Below are positions 7,706 to 17,950 of a stretch of 64,000 bases of DNA, piece after piece. Position 1 is the first letter of the stretch; each line of letters starts with the position of its first letter. The stretch spans positions 1,570,880-1,634,879 of the forward strand of contig NZ_LR130844.1 of NCBI RefSeq assembly GCF_900626155.1. The letters run 5' to 3'. The notes beneath the pieces were generated by a model. That model was not told the DNA's origin. It saw only the letters and a program-made list of their open reading frames with translations, and searched no databases. This DNA is from Anaerococcus vaginimassiliensis. Lineage in GTDB: Bacteria > Bacillota > Clostridia > Tissierellales > Peptoniphilaceae. Position numbers and translations under genes: made by a program.

Positions 7706-9400
7706 TTATTCGATAGAATCAATTATATCTTGCATAAATTTATTTATTTTTACAAGTTTGTCTTTAGATTCATCCATATCTTTGCCTATAGCATTGATAT
7801 AAATTTTGATTTTTGGCTCTGTACCAGAAGGTCTAATAGCAAACCAAGAATCATCTTCTAAATAATATTTCAAAACATTAGATTTTGGAAGACCTGTATC
7901 ATCATCTTGATAGTCTATTATATTTTTAACATTATAGTCGCATACTTCCTTGATAGGATTATTTCTAACTTGAGTCATGATTCTAGAAATTCTTTCTTGA
8001 CCATCAAGTCCTTCAAGAACTATAGAAACAACCTCATTAGAATAGTAGCCATATTCATTAAATAACTCATCTATAACATCTAATAGACTCTTTCCTTGAG
8101 ATTTATAATAAGCAGCCATTTCTGTAATCATCATTGCAGAGTTAACTGCGTCTTTATCTCTAACAAAATCTTTATAGTTGTAACCTATACTTTCCTCAAA
8201 GCCAAAAACAAATTTTCCGCTCTTATTTTCATCTAATTCGTTTGCAACAGCATAAATGTTTTTAAATCCTGTTAGTACATCATAAACCTTAACACCATAT
8301 TTGTTAGCTATTGGTTTTACAAGGTCTGTTGATACTAGCGATTTAACAACCGCTGCATTTTCTGGAAGCTCTCCATTATCTTTTAGAGCTCCTAATATAT
8401 AGTTTGTTAACAATGATCCAATTAGGTTTCCTGTCAAGAACTTATAATTTCCATCTTTATCTCTGACTTCTACAGCACATCTATCTGAGTCTGGATCAGT
8501 AGCAAGAAGCAGATCTGCTCCTACTTCTTTTCCTAAATTTTCAGAATATTTAAAGGCTTTTGGATCTTCTGGGTTAGGATATCCAACTGTTGTGAAGTCT
8601 GGATCTGGATTTTCTTGTTCTTTAACTACATTAATATTCTTAAATCCTCTTTCATCAAGAATTCTTCTTACCAATTTATTTCCTGCACCATTTAAAGGAG
8701 TATAAACTACGTTTATATCTTTATCAATTCCTTCATCATTTATAGTGCAGTCTAGTATTTCTTTGATGTAATCTTCTATTAGCTTGTCATCTACATATTC
8801 TATAATGCCATCTTTGAGACCTTCTTCAAAGTCAACTCTTGGAATTTCGAAAAAGTCTGGGTGCTCAGCAATGTGACCTAATATTTTATCAGCTGTTTCA
8901 TCTAGAATTTGACTTCCTTCGTGATTGTATGCTTTGTAACCATTGTATTCTCTTGGATTGTGGCTTGCTGTTACCATTACACCAGCAACATTTCCTAGTT
9001 TTCTTATAGTGTAAGAACAAACTGGTGTTGGTTGGATTTCTTTATGAATGTAGACTTTGATTCCATTAGCTGCAAATACTTCAGCAGCAATTTTTGCAAA
9101 TTCTTCTGACATATGTCTAACATCATAAGCTATGGCAACGCCTTTATTTTTAGCTTCTTCGCCACCTTCAGCTATAGTATCAGCAAAACCTTGAGTTGCT
9201 TGAGCTACATTGTAGATATTCATTCTGTTTGTACCTGCGCCAAGCTTACCACGTAGTCCTGCTGTACCAAATTTAAGGGATTGGTGGAATCTATCTTTTA
9301 TCTCTTCCTCATCATCCTTAATGCTTAATAGATCTTTCTTAGTTTCTTCGTCGAATCTATCATCTTCAAGCCACTTTTTATAAGTATCTTTATAGTCCAT
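7706..9400 (-). CDS. Phosphoglucomutase/phosphomannomutase
   Basis: 564 residues, alpha-D-phosphohexomutase superfamily of the PgcA/long type. Interconverts glucose-1-P and glucose-6-P. Motifs: TASHNP (144-149, phospho-Ser146), the Mg-binding DPDSDRC loop, the sugar-binding FEESIGY and the C-terminal phosphate-binding RPSGTEPKIK. Last gene of the glycogen operon, overlapping pulA by 11 nt. In this setting it links glucose-1-P from glycogen turnover, or for GlgC, to glycolysis. Confidence 0.94.
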   Translation of the reverse strand: MDYKDTYKKWLEDDRFDEETKKDLLSIKDDEEEIKDRFHQSLKFGTAGLRGKLGAGTNRMNIYNVAQATQGFADTIAEGGEEAKNKGVAIAYDVRHMSEEFAKIAAEVFAANGIKVYIHKEIQPTPVCSYTIRKLGNVAGVMVTASHNPREYNGYKAYNHEGSQILDETADKILGHIAEHPDFFEIPRVDFEEGLKDGIIEYVDDKLIEDYIKEILDCTINDEGIDKDINVVYTPLNGAGNKLVRRILDERGFKNINVVKEQENPDPDFTTVGYPNPEDPKAFKYSENLGKEVGADLLLATDPDSDRCAVEVRDKDGNYKFLTGNLIGSLLTNYILGALKDNGELPENAAVVKSLVSTDLVKPIANKYGVKVYDVLTGFKNIYAVANELDENKSGKFVFGFEESIGYNYKDFVRDKDAVNSAMMITEMAAYYKSQGKSLLDVIDELFNEYGYYSNEVVSIVLEGLDGQERISRIMTQVRNNPIKEVCDYNVKNIIDYQDDDTGLPKSNVLKYYLEDDSWFAIRPSGTEPKIKIYINAIGKDMDESKDKLVKINKFMQDIIDSIE

Positions 9401-11318
9401 TTCTTTCTCCTAACTTATACACATTTACCGATCTTTCTTCTAAAATTAATCCTTGATCATTATCTACTTCTACTTCATTTATACCCTTTTTAGAGAATAT
9501 ATTTATTAATTTATAAGCCTTCTTTGAAAAGAGCTTATCTAATTTATTTTTGTCTATATTTGATCTATGACTATTGGCATTAATCGCCACCAAGTAAATT
9601 TGGTCTTCATCTTCTAATTTATATAGTATTTTGCTATCATCAATATCATCCATAAAAGTCAACGCTCTCCTAATATCTTTAGGATGTATATATCTTAATA
9701 CTTTCATGGATTTTCTAAGTTCTATAAGGTCTCTAGTGTATGTGAAAATATCGTAATTTTCAAGTTTTTTATCCCATTTTATAGAATTGATTTTTAGGGG
9801 TGATCTATATGAATTTGCTTCATTATTCTTTGTTTGGTTAAACTCATTTCCCTCGTAAATAAAAGGCTTTCCAAAAGATAGAAATATTATACTAAGAGCC
9901 ATTTTCACATAATCATCTATATTTGTTTCTCGATTTAAAGAAATAGCAAGTTTGTCGTATAAAATCAAGTTATCGTGACAGTTGAAATAATTAATTGATT
10001 CACTCGCCTTATCAGCAAAGCCATATCTTTTATTGTCATAAGCTATTGATCCAGCTATTCCTGTTTCAATAGCAGTTTTTTTAGAAAATACTCCTTGGAT
10101 ATATCCTCTTTCATAACCATTGACATCTCCTTTTATAGCATCTCTAAAATCGTCATTGAAAACACCAAAACCGTTTGATCTTTGTGATCCTTTTAAAATT
10201 TGCTTATCCAAAGGCAAAGGAGATGAAAAAGCCATCCAAGGTTCCCCATAGATTATTATGTTAGGATTTATTTTACTTAGCTCTTTTAGGGCGATTTTTA
10301 TAGTATCAATATCTACCAAGGCCATTAAATCAAATCTAAATCCATCTATCTTGTATTCTTTCACCCAATGGATCAAAGAATCTACTATCAATTTCCTTAC
10401 AAATGCTTTTTCGCTACATACTTCATTGCCAACTCCAGATCCATTAGCAAAACTACCGTCCTCATTTCTTCTATGATAATATCCTTTGGCAAGGGTATCC
10501 AAATTAGAATCATATGATTTAAAGGTATGATTATAGACCACATCCATTATTACAGAAATATTATTTTCATGAAATGATTTAACCATTTCTTTAACTTCCA
10601 CTATTCTTGATAGTGGATTGTAGGGATCTGTTGAATATGAGCCTTCTGGGGCGAAGTACAGTTCTGGATCGTAACCCCAATTATAGTTATCATCATCGAA
10701 GAAGTGGCCATTATCTTCATCAACAGAGATAAAATCATAAATTGGCAAAAGCTGAACATGAGTTACACCCAATTCTTTTATATTATCTAGTCCAGTCTTT
10801 CTTTCTTTATACTTTGTTCCACCTTCTGTCAGTCCTAAGAATTTACCTCTATTTACGACACCACTTGTTTGATCAGCGGTGTAATTTTTAACTGACATTT
10901 CATATATTATAGCATCTTCTTCTTTATTTTCTGTAAGAGCTTGCTCTCTAAAGCCAACAGGGTCTGTCTTTGTCATATCAACTACGACAGAACTTATACT
11001 GTTAATTGACGATGTAAATGAATACGGATCTGTAACTTCATATTTACCATCTACCAGATAATTATAGAAATATCCTTCATAATCGCCTTGAAGAGTTATC
11101 TCACAAATTCCTATATCATTCCTTATCATTTCGTAGGAATCTTTTCTTGTTTTTTTATAATTATCAGTTATCAATAGCTCTACTGTATCAGCATATGGAG
11201 CAAAAACTCTAAATGTTGTCTTATCCTTGCTATAGATAGCTCCTAGTTTTTCATTTTTTATTTCATCATAACTGAGTGTTTCTATTCTTTTTCTATAGGA
11301 TATTTTTGTATCAGTCAT
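9390..11318 (-). CDS. pulA: Type I pullulanase / glycogen debranching enzyme
   Basis: 642 residues: N-terminal CBM48-like region (about 20-110), then a GH13 barrel. YNWGYDP is the pullulanase signature; GFRFDLMAL supplies the catalytic nucleophile Asp, YGEPW the acid/base Glu and FNCHDN the third catalytic Asp region. It hydrolyses alpha-1,6 branches. No signal peptide, so intracellular, consistent with glycogen debranching rather than extracellular starch use. It overlaps the glgP-like gene by 8 nt and the mutase by 11 nt. Confidence 0.93.
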   Translation of the reverse strand: MTDTKISYRKRIETLSYDEIKNEKLGAIYSKDKTTFRVFAPYADTVELLITDNYKKTRKDSYEMIRNDIGICEITLQGDYEGYFYNYLVDGKYEVTDPYSFTSSINSISSVVVDMTKTDPVGFREQALTENKEEDAIIYEMSVKNYTADQTSGVVNRGKFLGLTEGGTKYKERKTGLDNIKELGVTHVQLLPIYDFISVDEDNGHFFDDDNYNWGYDPELYFAPEGSYSTDPYNPLSRIVEVKEMVKSFHENNISVIMDVVYNHTFKSYDSNLDTLAKGYYHRRNEDGSFANGSGVGNEVCSEKAFVRKLIVDSLIHWVKEYKIDGFRFDLMALVDIDTIKIALKELSKINPNIIIYGEPWMAFSSPLPLDKQILKGSQRSNGFGVFNDDFRDAIKGDVNGYERGYIQGVFSKKTAIETGIAGSIAYDNKRYGFADKASESINYFNCHDNLILYDKLAISLNRETNIDDYVKMALSIIFLSFGKPFIYEGNEFNQTKNNEANSYRSPLKINSIKWDKKLENYDIFTYTRDLIELRKSMKVLRYIHPKDIRRALTFMDDIDDSKILYKLEDEDQIYLVAINANSHRSNIDKNKLDKLFSKKAYKLINIFSKKGINEVEVDNDQGLILEERSVNVYKLGERNGL

Positions 11319-13566
11319 CTATACCATTCCTTATAATTTTATTATCTAATCTAAAATTATTAGCCCATAGTATATTATCGATTTCATTTCTGACCCAATT
11401 TTCTTTATCTAAATAATCAAGTTCTCTCTTATTTCTCGTTTCTATTAGATTATTAAGATCTTTAAATATTCTAAACGAGTCATTATACATCATTATTTGG
11501 TCATACATCTGTTTAAAATCGTATGGGAAATTTTCATAACTTTCTCTTATTAGATTTTCTACTGTGTATTTTACCATATCATTTGAATAGTAGAAATCAT
11601 TCGCATTGTATAAATCATTTACATTAGATTTTACAATATCATCATAAGACTCACCTATGGTGTAGAATGAATTATCTCCTTCAATATTCTGACTTATGCC
11701 GCCCCTACTCGTTACAATATTTGACATATTGAAAGCTGCATTTAACATATTAAAATCCTGATTATCTAAAGTAGATAATGTTAGGTTGTTATATACGTCT
11801 AAAGATTTAAGGATTATTTTTGACTTATGAATATCTATATCTTCAATAAATACTATTTTTATCTTTTCTCTGATTATTTTATCCTTATCTATCATTTTCT
11901 TTAATGCTAAAATGAATTTGATAGTTTCCTTTGCCATGAAATATCCTTCATTGGCTTTTCCAGAGAAAATGTATGTGGTAGAAACATCTCTTAGGTTAGC
12001 ATTTGTTTTAAGTAAATAATATCTGTAGGCAATTGCTAAAGCATTTAGAATTTGCCTTTTTCCTTCATGAAAGATTGATAACTGAACATCAAAGATTGAA
12101 TATGGATTAATAGGTTCATTAGAAAGCTCAATTAGTTTCTTTTTATTAATAAATTTAGCTTCTTCTACTTTATCTATAAAGTAATTATTATCTTTTAGGT
12201 CATTTAACTTATTTATCTGATCATAAGAACTAGAATCAATTCCAAATTCCTTAAATACTTCCATTAATTGAATATTGTTTTTATCTAAATATAACAACCT
12301 ATCAGTTCCAAAATTTGTATACGATAGAGTTCTCTTAGATGATCTATTATTTTTCAGAATTTTGGATAGATAAATGTATTCATTAGACAAGGCCATATTG
12401 ATGTTTTTAAACATAACATAGCCATTTTTTATAAGAACTGAATCAATATTATCTAATTTCAATGCTTCTTGAATATTTAGTATAGTATCTAATATATCAG
12501 GATTTACCCTCTTTACCATTTCTACAGGGTAGGCTTCTAGGCTATCATCAGTTATAGAAAATGCAATGTGTTCGAATACACTTCTAGTAATATCTATAGA
12601 CTTTCTAATATCTAAATTAAAGTCTCTAGTTAAAATTCTTATAAATTCAATTAGAGCAAGAGTAGGATGGATATCATTTACTATTATCTTTATCCTCTTA
12701 TCAATTTTATCTATAGAACAATATCTATTCTTATATCTTTTGAAAATATCCCTAACAGCACTAGCTGAATAAAAATATTCTTGCTTTAATCTCAAAAGTT
12801 TTCCATCATAGGAAGAATCATCTAAATATAAAAATTGGTTTATAGAACTTGTAGAAATATATTCGTCGTAGGCTTTTAAAATATCTCCCCTAGCAAAGTC
12901 ACTATAGCTAACGGCCTTTGTAGGTTCTGATTGGAACAGTCTAAGGCTAGTGACAAAATCAGCTTTATTACTTAAAATTGGGATATCATAAGCTATTGAC
13001 TTATGTTTTCGTCCATCTATATTTATTTCATAAGAAAATCCCTTTTTGTGCTCCCAATTGTTACCTTCTTCAAGCCAATATTCTGAATATTCAACTTGCC
13101 TACCATCTACAATCTTCTGCTTCAAATCTCCATTTTCGTAGCGTAGAGCATAGGCAACAGATCTAATATTTTTATTAGCAAGCTCACTTATTAAATAACT
13201 TGAACCTATACCAATATCTCCAAGCCCTAAATTAGCTTCTTTTTCAAAATCAATTATCTCATCATAGGAAAATCCAATCTTATCTAAAGTTTCCCTAACT
13301 TCTTTCTCTTTTCCTAATCTAGCTATATTCCTTTCGATAAATTTACCTGGCAAGTATTCAAAGCTTAATACGTATACTTCAAAATCATCATCGTTTGACT
13401 TGCTATAAACCCACTTCTTGCCGATATCTTCCATCAAGGCTCTACAGAGACAATCATATACTTCGTTTATTCTTGCATTTTTTATATCTTTAGCATAAAA
13501 AGAATACAAAAATATTTGTATTCTTTCTAGTAAATTTGTTTCATTATTAGTTTGCTTTAATTTCAT
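11311..13566 (-). CDS. glgP: Divergent glycogen phosphorylase homologue, probably catalytically altered or inactive
   Basis: 751 residues, close to the family's length. Family landmarks are recognisable: YLPGKFIERNIARLG (canonical FLxGRxLxNxLxNLG), LGLGDIGIGSSYL (canonical AGLGNGGLGRLAAC), NDIHPTLALIEFIRIL (canonical NDTHPALAIPELMRIL) and a C-terminal WVRNEIDNILWANNF. However the segment that should read EASGTGNMK, whose Lys holds pyridoxal phosphate, reads VTSRGGISQ at about 618-626, putting Gln at the Lys position. Several glycines are also lost. It remains in the middle of a tight operon, overlapping glgA by 20 nt and pulA by 8 nt, and has no stop or frameshift, which suggests selection for another role such as glycogen binding or regulation. 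That role is inference. Confidence 0.78.
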   Translation of the reverse strand: MKLKQTNNETNLLERIQIFLYSFYAKDIKNARINEVYDCLCRALMEDIGKKWVYSKSNDDDFEVYVLSFEYLPGKFIERNIARLGKEKEVRETLDKIGFSYDEIIDFEKEANLGLGDIGIGSSYLISELANKNIRSVAYALRYENGDLKQKIVDGRQVEYSEYWLEEGNNWEHKKGFSYEINIDGRKHKSIAYDIPILSNKADFVTSLRLFQSEPTKAVSYSDFARGDILKAYDEYISTSSINQFLYLDDSSYDGKLLRLKQEYFYSASAVRDIFKRYKNRYCSIDKIDKRIKIIVNDIHPTLALIEFIRILTRDFNLDIRKSIDITRSVFEHIAFSITDDSLEAYPVEMVKRVNPDILDTILNIQEALKLDNIDSVLIKNGYVMFKNINMALSNEYIYLSKILKNNRSSKRTLSYTNFGTDRLLYLDKNNIQLMEVFKEFGIDSSSYDQINKLNDLKDNNYFIDKVEEAKFINKKKLIELSNEPINPYSIFDVQLSIFHEGKRQILNALAIAYRYYLLKTNANLRDVSTTYIFSGKANEGYFMAKETIKFILALKKMIDKDKIIREKIKIVFIEDIDIHKSKIILKSLDVYNNLTLSTLDNQDFNMLNAAFNMSNIVTSRGGISQNIEGDNSFYTIGESYDDIVKSNVNDLYNANDFYYSNDMVKYTVENLIRESYENFPYDFKQMYDQIMMYNDSFRIFKDLNNLIETRNKRELDYLDKENWVRNEIDNILWANNFRLDNKIIRNGIDD

Positions 13567-14980
13567 TGTATAAATCTAAATATCTTTCGCCTGATTTTTC
13601 CCAATCATTGTTCTCATTCATTGCATTTACAACGAGTTTTTCGTAAGCATCTTTGTCTTCTTTGTAAATCTTAAGAGCATTTTTGATGCAGAATAGAAGC
13701 TCATGGGCATTTATATTGGCAAAAGAAAATCCAGTTCCTTCTCCTGTAAATTCATTATAGGCTGTAACGGTATCTTTTAGTCCTCCAGCCTCTCTTACTA
13801 TAGGTAAAGATCCATATCTCATTGCGATTAGCTGACTTATACCACAAGGCTCTGACACACTAGGCATCAAGTAAAAGTCGCTTGCTGCGTATATCTTGTG
13901 GCTTTCTTCTCCACTATAGTACATTCTTGCAGCTAATTTGTCAGGATATTTCCATTCAAAATACTTAAACATCTCCTCGTAAGTATAATCGCCAGTTCCT
14001 AATACAACGAATTGTATATCTTCTTGTAATAATTCATCTAAGATATATCTAACTAAGTCAAGACCTTTCATTTCTGTAAGTCTTGAACATATTCCAATTA
14101 ATGGAACATCACTTCTTTCTGGTAGACCATAAGCTTTTTGTAATTCTAACTTATTATCTTTTTTCTTATCTATAGAATTGACATCGTAATTTTCCACTAA
14201 CAACCCATCTGTTTTAGGATTCCATATATCAAAATCAATACCATTTACTATCCCTGAAAGTTTATTAGAATACTTTCTAATAATACCATCTAACCCTTCT
14301 CCATAGAATGGATATTGTATTTCTCTAGCATAATTCTCAGAGACTGTATTTACAGCGGTTGCATGAATAATTCCACCTTTAACAAAGTTAATTGCTTCAT
14401 AGTATTTTAAGTCATTTTCGTTAAAGTAAGATCCATCAAGTCCTGCAAGTCTTAGGTTGTCCGCACCAAATACTCCTTGATATTTTAGGTTATGGATGGT
14501 AAACAAGGTTCTGATATCTTCGAAATATGAGTCGCCTTTTCTAAAATCATTGACAAAAACATTTACCATTGCAGTATGCCAATCATTAGAATGAATAATA
14601 TCTGGCTTAAAATTAATTTCTTTACCTAATAGGGTACAAGCCTTGGAGAAAAATATAAATCTTTCGGCATCGTCGTCGAATCCATATGATCCATCACGAT
14701 TAAAATATTCCATATTATCTATAAAATAGAAAATAACTCCGTCCCATTTTAAGTAATAGACACCAGCATACTGATGCTTCCAATCCAAGTCCACATAAAA
14801 CTCGGTGACTTTTTCCATTTTTTGTTTATATTTATCATCAATTGATTTATACAAAGGTAAAACAACTCTACAGTCAACTCCCTTTTTTACAAGTTCTTTA
14901 GGTAAGGCCCCAGCAACATCTGCAAGACCTCCTGTTTTTATAAATGGAACTGCTTCACCAGTTAGAAAAAGAACGTTCAT
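13547..14980 (-). CDS. glgA: Glycogen synthase (ADP-glucose dependent)
   Basis: 477 residues, GT5 family. The N-terminal KTGGLADV (Lys15) binds ADP-glucose. SEPCGISQLIAMRYG and EAGGLKDTV form the C-terminal nucleotide-sugar site. Extends alpha-1,4-glucan chains using ADP-glucose from GlgC/GlgD, encoded just upstream with a 1-nt gap. Full length with no anomaly; RBS AAAGGA precedes the ATG. Confidence 0.96.
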   Translation of the reverse strand: MNVLFLTGEAVPFIKTGGLADVAGALPKELVKKGVDCRVVLPLYKSIDDKYKQKMEKVTEFYVDLDWKHQYAGVYYLKWDGVIFYFIDNMEYFNRDGSYGFDDDAERFIFFSKACTLLGKEINFKPDIIHSNDWHTAMVNVFVNDFRKGDSYFEDIRTLFTIHNLKYQGVFGADNLRLAGLDGSYFNENDLKYYEAINFVKGGIIHATAVNTVSENYAREIQYPFYGEGLDGIIRKYSNKLSGIVNGIDFDIWNPKTDGLLVENYDVNSIDKKKDNKLELQKAYGLPERSDVPLIGICSRLTEMKGLDLVRYILDELLQEDIQFVVLGTGDYTYEEMFKYFEWKYPDKLAARMYYSGEESHKIYAASDFYLMPSVSEPCGISQLIAMRYGSLPIVREAGGLKDTVTAYNEFTGEGTGFSFANINAHELLFCIKNALKIYKEDKDAYEKLVVNAMNENNDWEKSGERYLDLYNEIKAN

Positions 14981-14981
14981 T

Positions 14982-16106
14982 CTAAATTCCTTTCTCTAGT
15001 TTTTCATTCTTGCTTGTTACAAATGGATGAGATCTATTACCAAACAATCTGGTATCCTTGTCTATAAATGTTCTCTTGTCTGTTATTGCATAGTTTAAGA
15101 TTGCTCCATCAGATATAACTGTATCTTGAAAAACTATTGAATTTTTGACAACAGCACCTTTTCCTATGGAAACTCCTCTAAATATGATAGAGTTTTCTAC
15201 TTCACCTCTGATGATAGAACCGTTCGCAATCAAAGAATTTTTTACGTTAGATTCTTTTGTATATGATGTTGAAGGCTCATCTTTTGATTTAGTATAAACT
15301 AGACCGTCTTCATAAAACAGTTGATTGAAGTCATCCTTTTTAAGTAATTTCATATTAGCTTCAAAGAAAGAATTGATATCAGAAATAATTTCAAATTCTT
15401 TGTTATGTCTATAAAAGTCAATATTCATGTCTCCTGCAAATGAGAAGATTGCATTTAGTAAAGACATTTGGGAGTTCTTTTCCATGGCAGTTCTTAAGAT
15501 TCTCAAGAACATATCCCTTTTAATCATGATTGATCCTAAAAATAGGTCAATCTCATTTGATAAGCCTAAGTTTAGACCAACTGAGCATGGCTTACCATTT
15601 TCATCTGAAGATATAATTCTTCTATTTAGATAATATCCATCTCTATCTTCTGTCTTTGTTGAAAATATTAAACAATCAAGATCATTTGATTCCATTGTTT
15701 CCTTAGCATCAGTTATATCAACTTTATTGATATACATAGGATTTTTGATATAGATATAATCTGAAGGATGATCTTCAAAGTATCTGATAGTATCATAATA
15801 TGTTTCTATTTCACTTAGATTTCCCTTAGAATTATAACTTGGAGAGTTGATTAAAAGTCCGCCATTTCTTCTATTTAGCTCCCAACTTTTTCCATTACCA
15901 ATATGGTCTAAGGTTGATCTTAACATTCTATCTGCATACAAGACCACTCTTGATATATCATGGTTTGAAATATTTGATAAAGAAAAATCGATTAACCTAT
16001 ATCTTCCACCAAATGGTAACATATAGTCTGGTCTATTCTTGCATAAAGCTCCATAATTTCTTTCTTCAAATTCTGAACTATATATTAAAGCTACAATACT
16101 AGGCAT
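14982..16106 (-). CDS. glgD: GlgD, regulatory subunit of ADP-glucose pyrophosphorylase
   Basis: 374 residues. Nucleotidyltransferase fold plus C-terminal left-handed beta-helix hexapeptide repeats (about 275-350), as in GlgC. The N-terminus lacks the GGxGxRL pyrophosphorylase signature, having SSEFEERNYGALCKNRP in its place, which is the hallmark of the Firmicutes GlgD subunit that pairs with GlgC and raises its activity. Lies 1 nt after glgC and 1 nt before glgA. Confidence 0.93.
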   Translation of the reverse strand: MPSIVALIYSSEFEERNYGALCKNRPDYMLPFGGRYRLIDFSLSNISNHDISRVVLYADRMLRSTLDHIGNGKSWELNRRNGGLLINSPSYNSKGNLSEIETYYDTIRYFEDHPSDYIYIKNPMYINKVDITDAKETMESNDLDCLIFSTKTEDRDGYYLNRRIISSDENGKPCSVGLNLGLSNEIDLFLGSIMIKRDMFLRILRTAMEKNSQMSLLNAIFSFAGDMNIDFYRHNKEFEIISDINSFFEANMKLLKKDDFNQLFYEDGLVYTKSKDEPSTSYTKESNVKNSLIANGSIIRGEVENSIIFRGVSIGKGAVVKNSIVFQDTVISDGAILNYAITDKRTFIDKDTRLFGNRSHPFVTSKNEKLEKGI

Positions 16107-16107
16107 A

Positions 16108-17241
16108 TTATTCCTCCTCGATACCTTCAGTACTTACTAGATAAACCTTGCTATCATCCTCTTTACCAATACTTTCAGTAATCTCCATATCAGATGCAAC
16201 TACACAGTTGTATAGTTTTACTCCGCTTTTTACCTTAACTCCATTTAGTAAAACAGAATTATAAACTTCTGCACCTTCTTCTATCTCGACACTTGAAAAT
16301 AGTACAGAGTTAGATACTGATCCATCAATAACGCACGCTTCATTTACCAATGAATCACTTAATTGACCAGTCTTACTTACTCTGTGAGGTGGAAGATTTA
16401 AAGAAGCTGTATAGATTTTCCAATTTTCATCATAAATATTAAGCTCGTTTGATGGATCTATCAAGTCAAGATTTGCTTGCCAGAAACTTCTTACAGTTCC
16501 AACATCCTTCCAATAACCATCAAACTTATAAACAAAGAGTTTTAAATCTTCAGCTAGCATTTTAGGAATAATGTCCTTACCAAAATCGTTAGAAGAATCT
16601 TTATTCTTGCTATCTTCAATCAACTCTCTTCTTAGAACTTGCCAGTTAAATATATATATTCCCATTGAAGCTAGGTTAGACTTTGGATGTTCTGGTTTTT
16701 CTTCAAATTCTACTATTTTGCCATTTTCATCGGTATTCATAATTCCAAACCTAGATGCTTCGTCCCAATCTACTTCCATTACAGCAATTGTAGCATCAGC
16801 TCCATTTTTCTTATGAACATCCAATAGTTCCCTATAGTCCATTTTATAGATATGATCTCCTGAAAGGATAAGAACATATTCAGGATTTACTTCATCGAGG
16901 TAATTAATATTTTCGTAGATAGCTGAAGCAGTTCCTTCAAACCATCTTCCACCTTCTTCTGTATAATATGGGGTAAGAATTCTAAGTCCACCAAAGTTTC
17001 TGTCATAATCCCAAGGTGCTCCTATACCAAGGTGTTGATTTAGTAATTGAGGTTTATATTGAGTTAGAACTCCTATATCTTTGATATCTGAATTTGTCGC
17101 ATTACTCAAAGCAAAATCTATTATTTTATACTTTCCACCGAAAGGCACAACAGGTTTTGCCATATCTCTAGTTAAGGCTTTAAGTCTTGACCCTTGTCCT
17201 CCAGCTAATAACATAGCTGCAATTTTATTAGAATTTCTCAT
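16108..17241 (-). CDS. glgC: Glucose-1-phosphate adenylyltransferase, catalytic subunit
   Basis: 377 residues. [16 protein letters not shown] (nucleotide-binding signature), [25 protein letters not shown] and [13 protein letters not shown] (substrate and metal site) are all present; hexapeptide repeats follow from about 280. Makes ADP-glucose from ATP and glucose-1-P, the committed step of bacterial glycogen synthesis. First gene of the glgC-D-A-P-pulA-pgm operon; AAGGAGG lies upstream of the ATG, with a 5' leader of about 70 nt. Confidence 0.96.
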   Translation of the reverse strand: MRNSNKIAAMLLAGGQGSRLKALTRDMAKPVVPFGGKYKIIDFALSNATNSDIKDIGVLTQYKPQLLNQHLGIGAPWDYDRNFGGLRILTPYYTEEGGRWFEGTASAIYENINYLDEVNPEYVLILSGDHIYKMDYRELLDVHKKNGADATIAVMEVDWDEASRFGIMNTDENGKIVEFEEKPEHPKSNLASMGIYIFNWQVLRRELIEDSKNKDSSNDFGKDIIPKMLAEDLKLFVYKFDGYWKDVGTVRSFWQANLDLIDPSNELNIYDENWKIYTASLNLPPHRVSKTGQLSDSLVNEACVIDGSVSNSVLFSSVEIEEGAEVYNSVLLNGVKVKSGVKLYNCVVASDMEITESIGKEDDSKVYLVSTEGIEEE

Positions 17242-17319
17242 AATTCCTCCTTAAATAAGAAATTTATTACTTACTAAATGTATACCCATTTATATATACA
17301 GAAACCTTTTCTTGTATAT

Positions 17320-17348
17320 ATTTTATCTAATATTTATAATTTTGACAA
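17320..17348 (-). promoter_or_regulatory. Promoter of the glycogen operon
   Basis: TTGTCA (17343-17348) and TAAAAT (17320-17325) on the minus strand with a 17-nt spacer. The -35 hexamer overlaps the -35 of the ssrA promoter on the other strand, so the two promoters diverge from one shared TTGACAA/TTGTCAA box. Confidence 0.72.
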
Positions 17349-17369
17349 GCTAATCAATAGAAGTATAAT
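17342..17369 (+). promoter_or_regulatory. Promoter of ssrA
   Basis: TTGACA at 17342-17347 and TATAAT at 17364-17369 with a 16-nt spacer, both perfect consensus. The transcript would begin at about 17376, at the tmRNA acceptor stem. Confidence 0.85.
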
Positions 17370-17377
17370 GCATGAGC

Positions 17378-17732
17378 GGGGATGACTTGGTTTCGACGTG
17401 GTTGAGGAGTCTTTAGCTGCAAGTCGTATGCAAAAACGTAAATTGGCAATTAAATATAAACGCAAACAACAATAGCGAAGCAAACTTCGCACTAGCTGCC
17501 TAAGAATAGGCCAGCAATGAATATCGGGCTCGTCGCAAGTTTGATATTCGTTTCATAATCAAGCGACAACTATTGTATGTAAGCTTTGCCATACAATCAG
17601 TAGAATGAAGCTAGCATAAAAATTTTTCGTTAGATTTTTATTTTTTATGTGAAAACTTAAATCTAAATAAACTTGTAGATGCTATTGGGAAATCTTCCAC
17701 GGACAAGGGTTCAAATCCCTTCATCTCCACCA
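17378..17732 (+). ncRNA. ssrA: Transfer-messenger RNA (tmRNA)
   Basis: About 355 nt. The 5' end GGGGATGACTTGGTTTCGAC pairs with the 3' end CATCTCC followed by an encoded CCA; GGGTTCAAATCCC forms the T-arm. The tag reading frame, aligned with Bacillus tmRNA, starts at the GCA after AAATATAAAC and reads ANNNSEANFALAA then TAA, ending in the ALAA degron. It rescues stalled ribosomes with SmpB. The preceding promoter and following terminator define the gene well. Confidence 0.96.
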
Positions 17733-17742
17733 GATAGCTTAT

Positions 17743-17772
17743 AAGCCTTGATATTTCAAGGCTTTATTTTTT
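17743..17772 (+). terminator. Terminator of ssrA
   Basis: AAGCCTTGA and TCAAGGCTT arms around TATT, followed by TATTTTTTT. Confidence 0.9.
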
Positions 17773-17903
17773 TGCATTAATAAAAAGGTACCAATAATAT
17801 AAAACACTACATATTATTACTAATTATCATTATCTGATAAATAAAATTAATGAATAAACTTACTTGCTAGGCTTTATAAAGCCATATTAATTAATATAAA
17901 AAA

Positions 17904-17938
17904 TAGGAGATGATTATTTTTATATAATCTATCTCCTA
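17904..17938 (-). terminator. Terminator of the ABC importer operon
   Basis: TAGGAGAT-GATTA pairs with TAATCTATCTCCTA with one bulged base; TTTTTTA follows on the minus strand. It lies 12 nt past the permease stop codon. Confidence 0.85.
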
Positions 17939-17950
17939 AAGTAACTACAG

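Noticed and set aside
17242..17320. A cre site in the glgC leader
   Set aside because: AGAAAAGGTTTCT is symmetric but misses the central CG and outer TG/CA of the cre consensus, so CcpA control of glycogen genes is not claimed.
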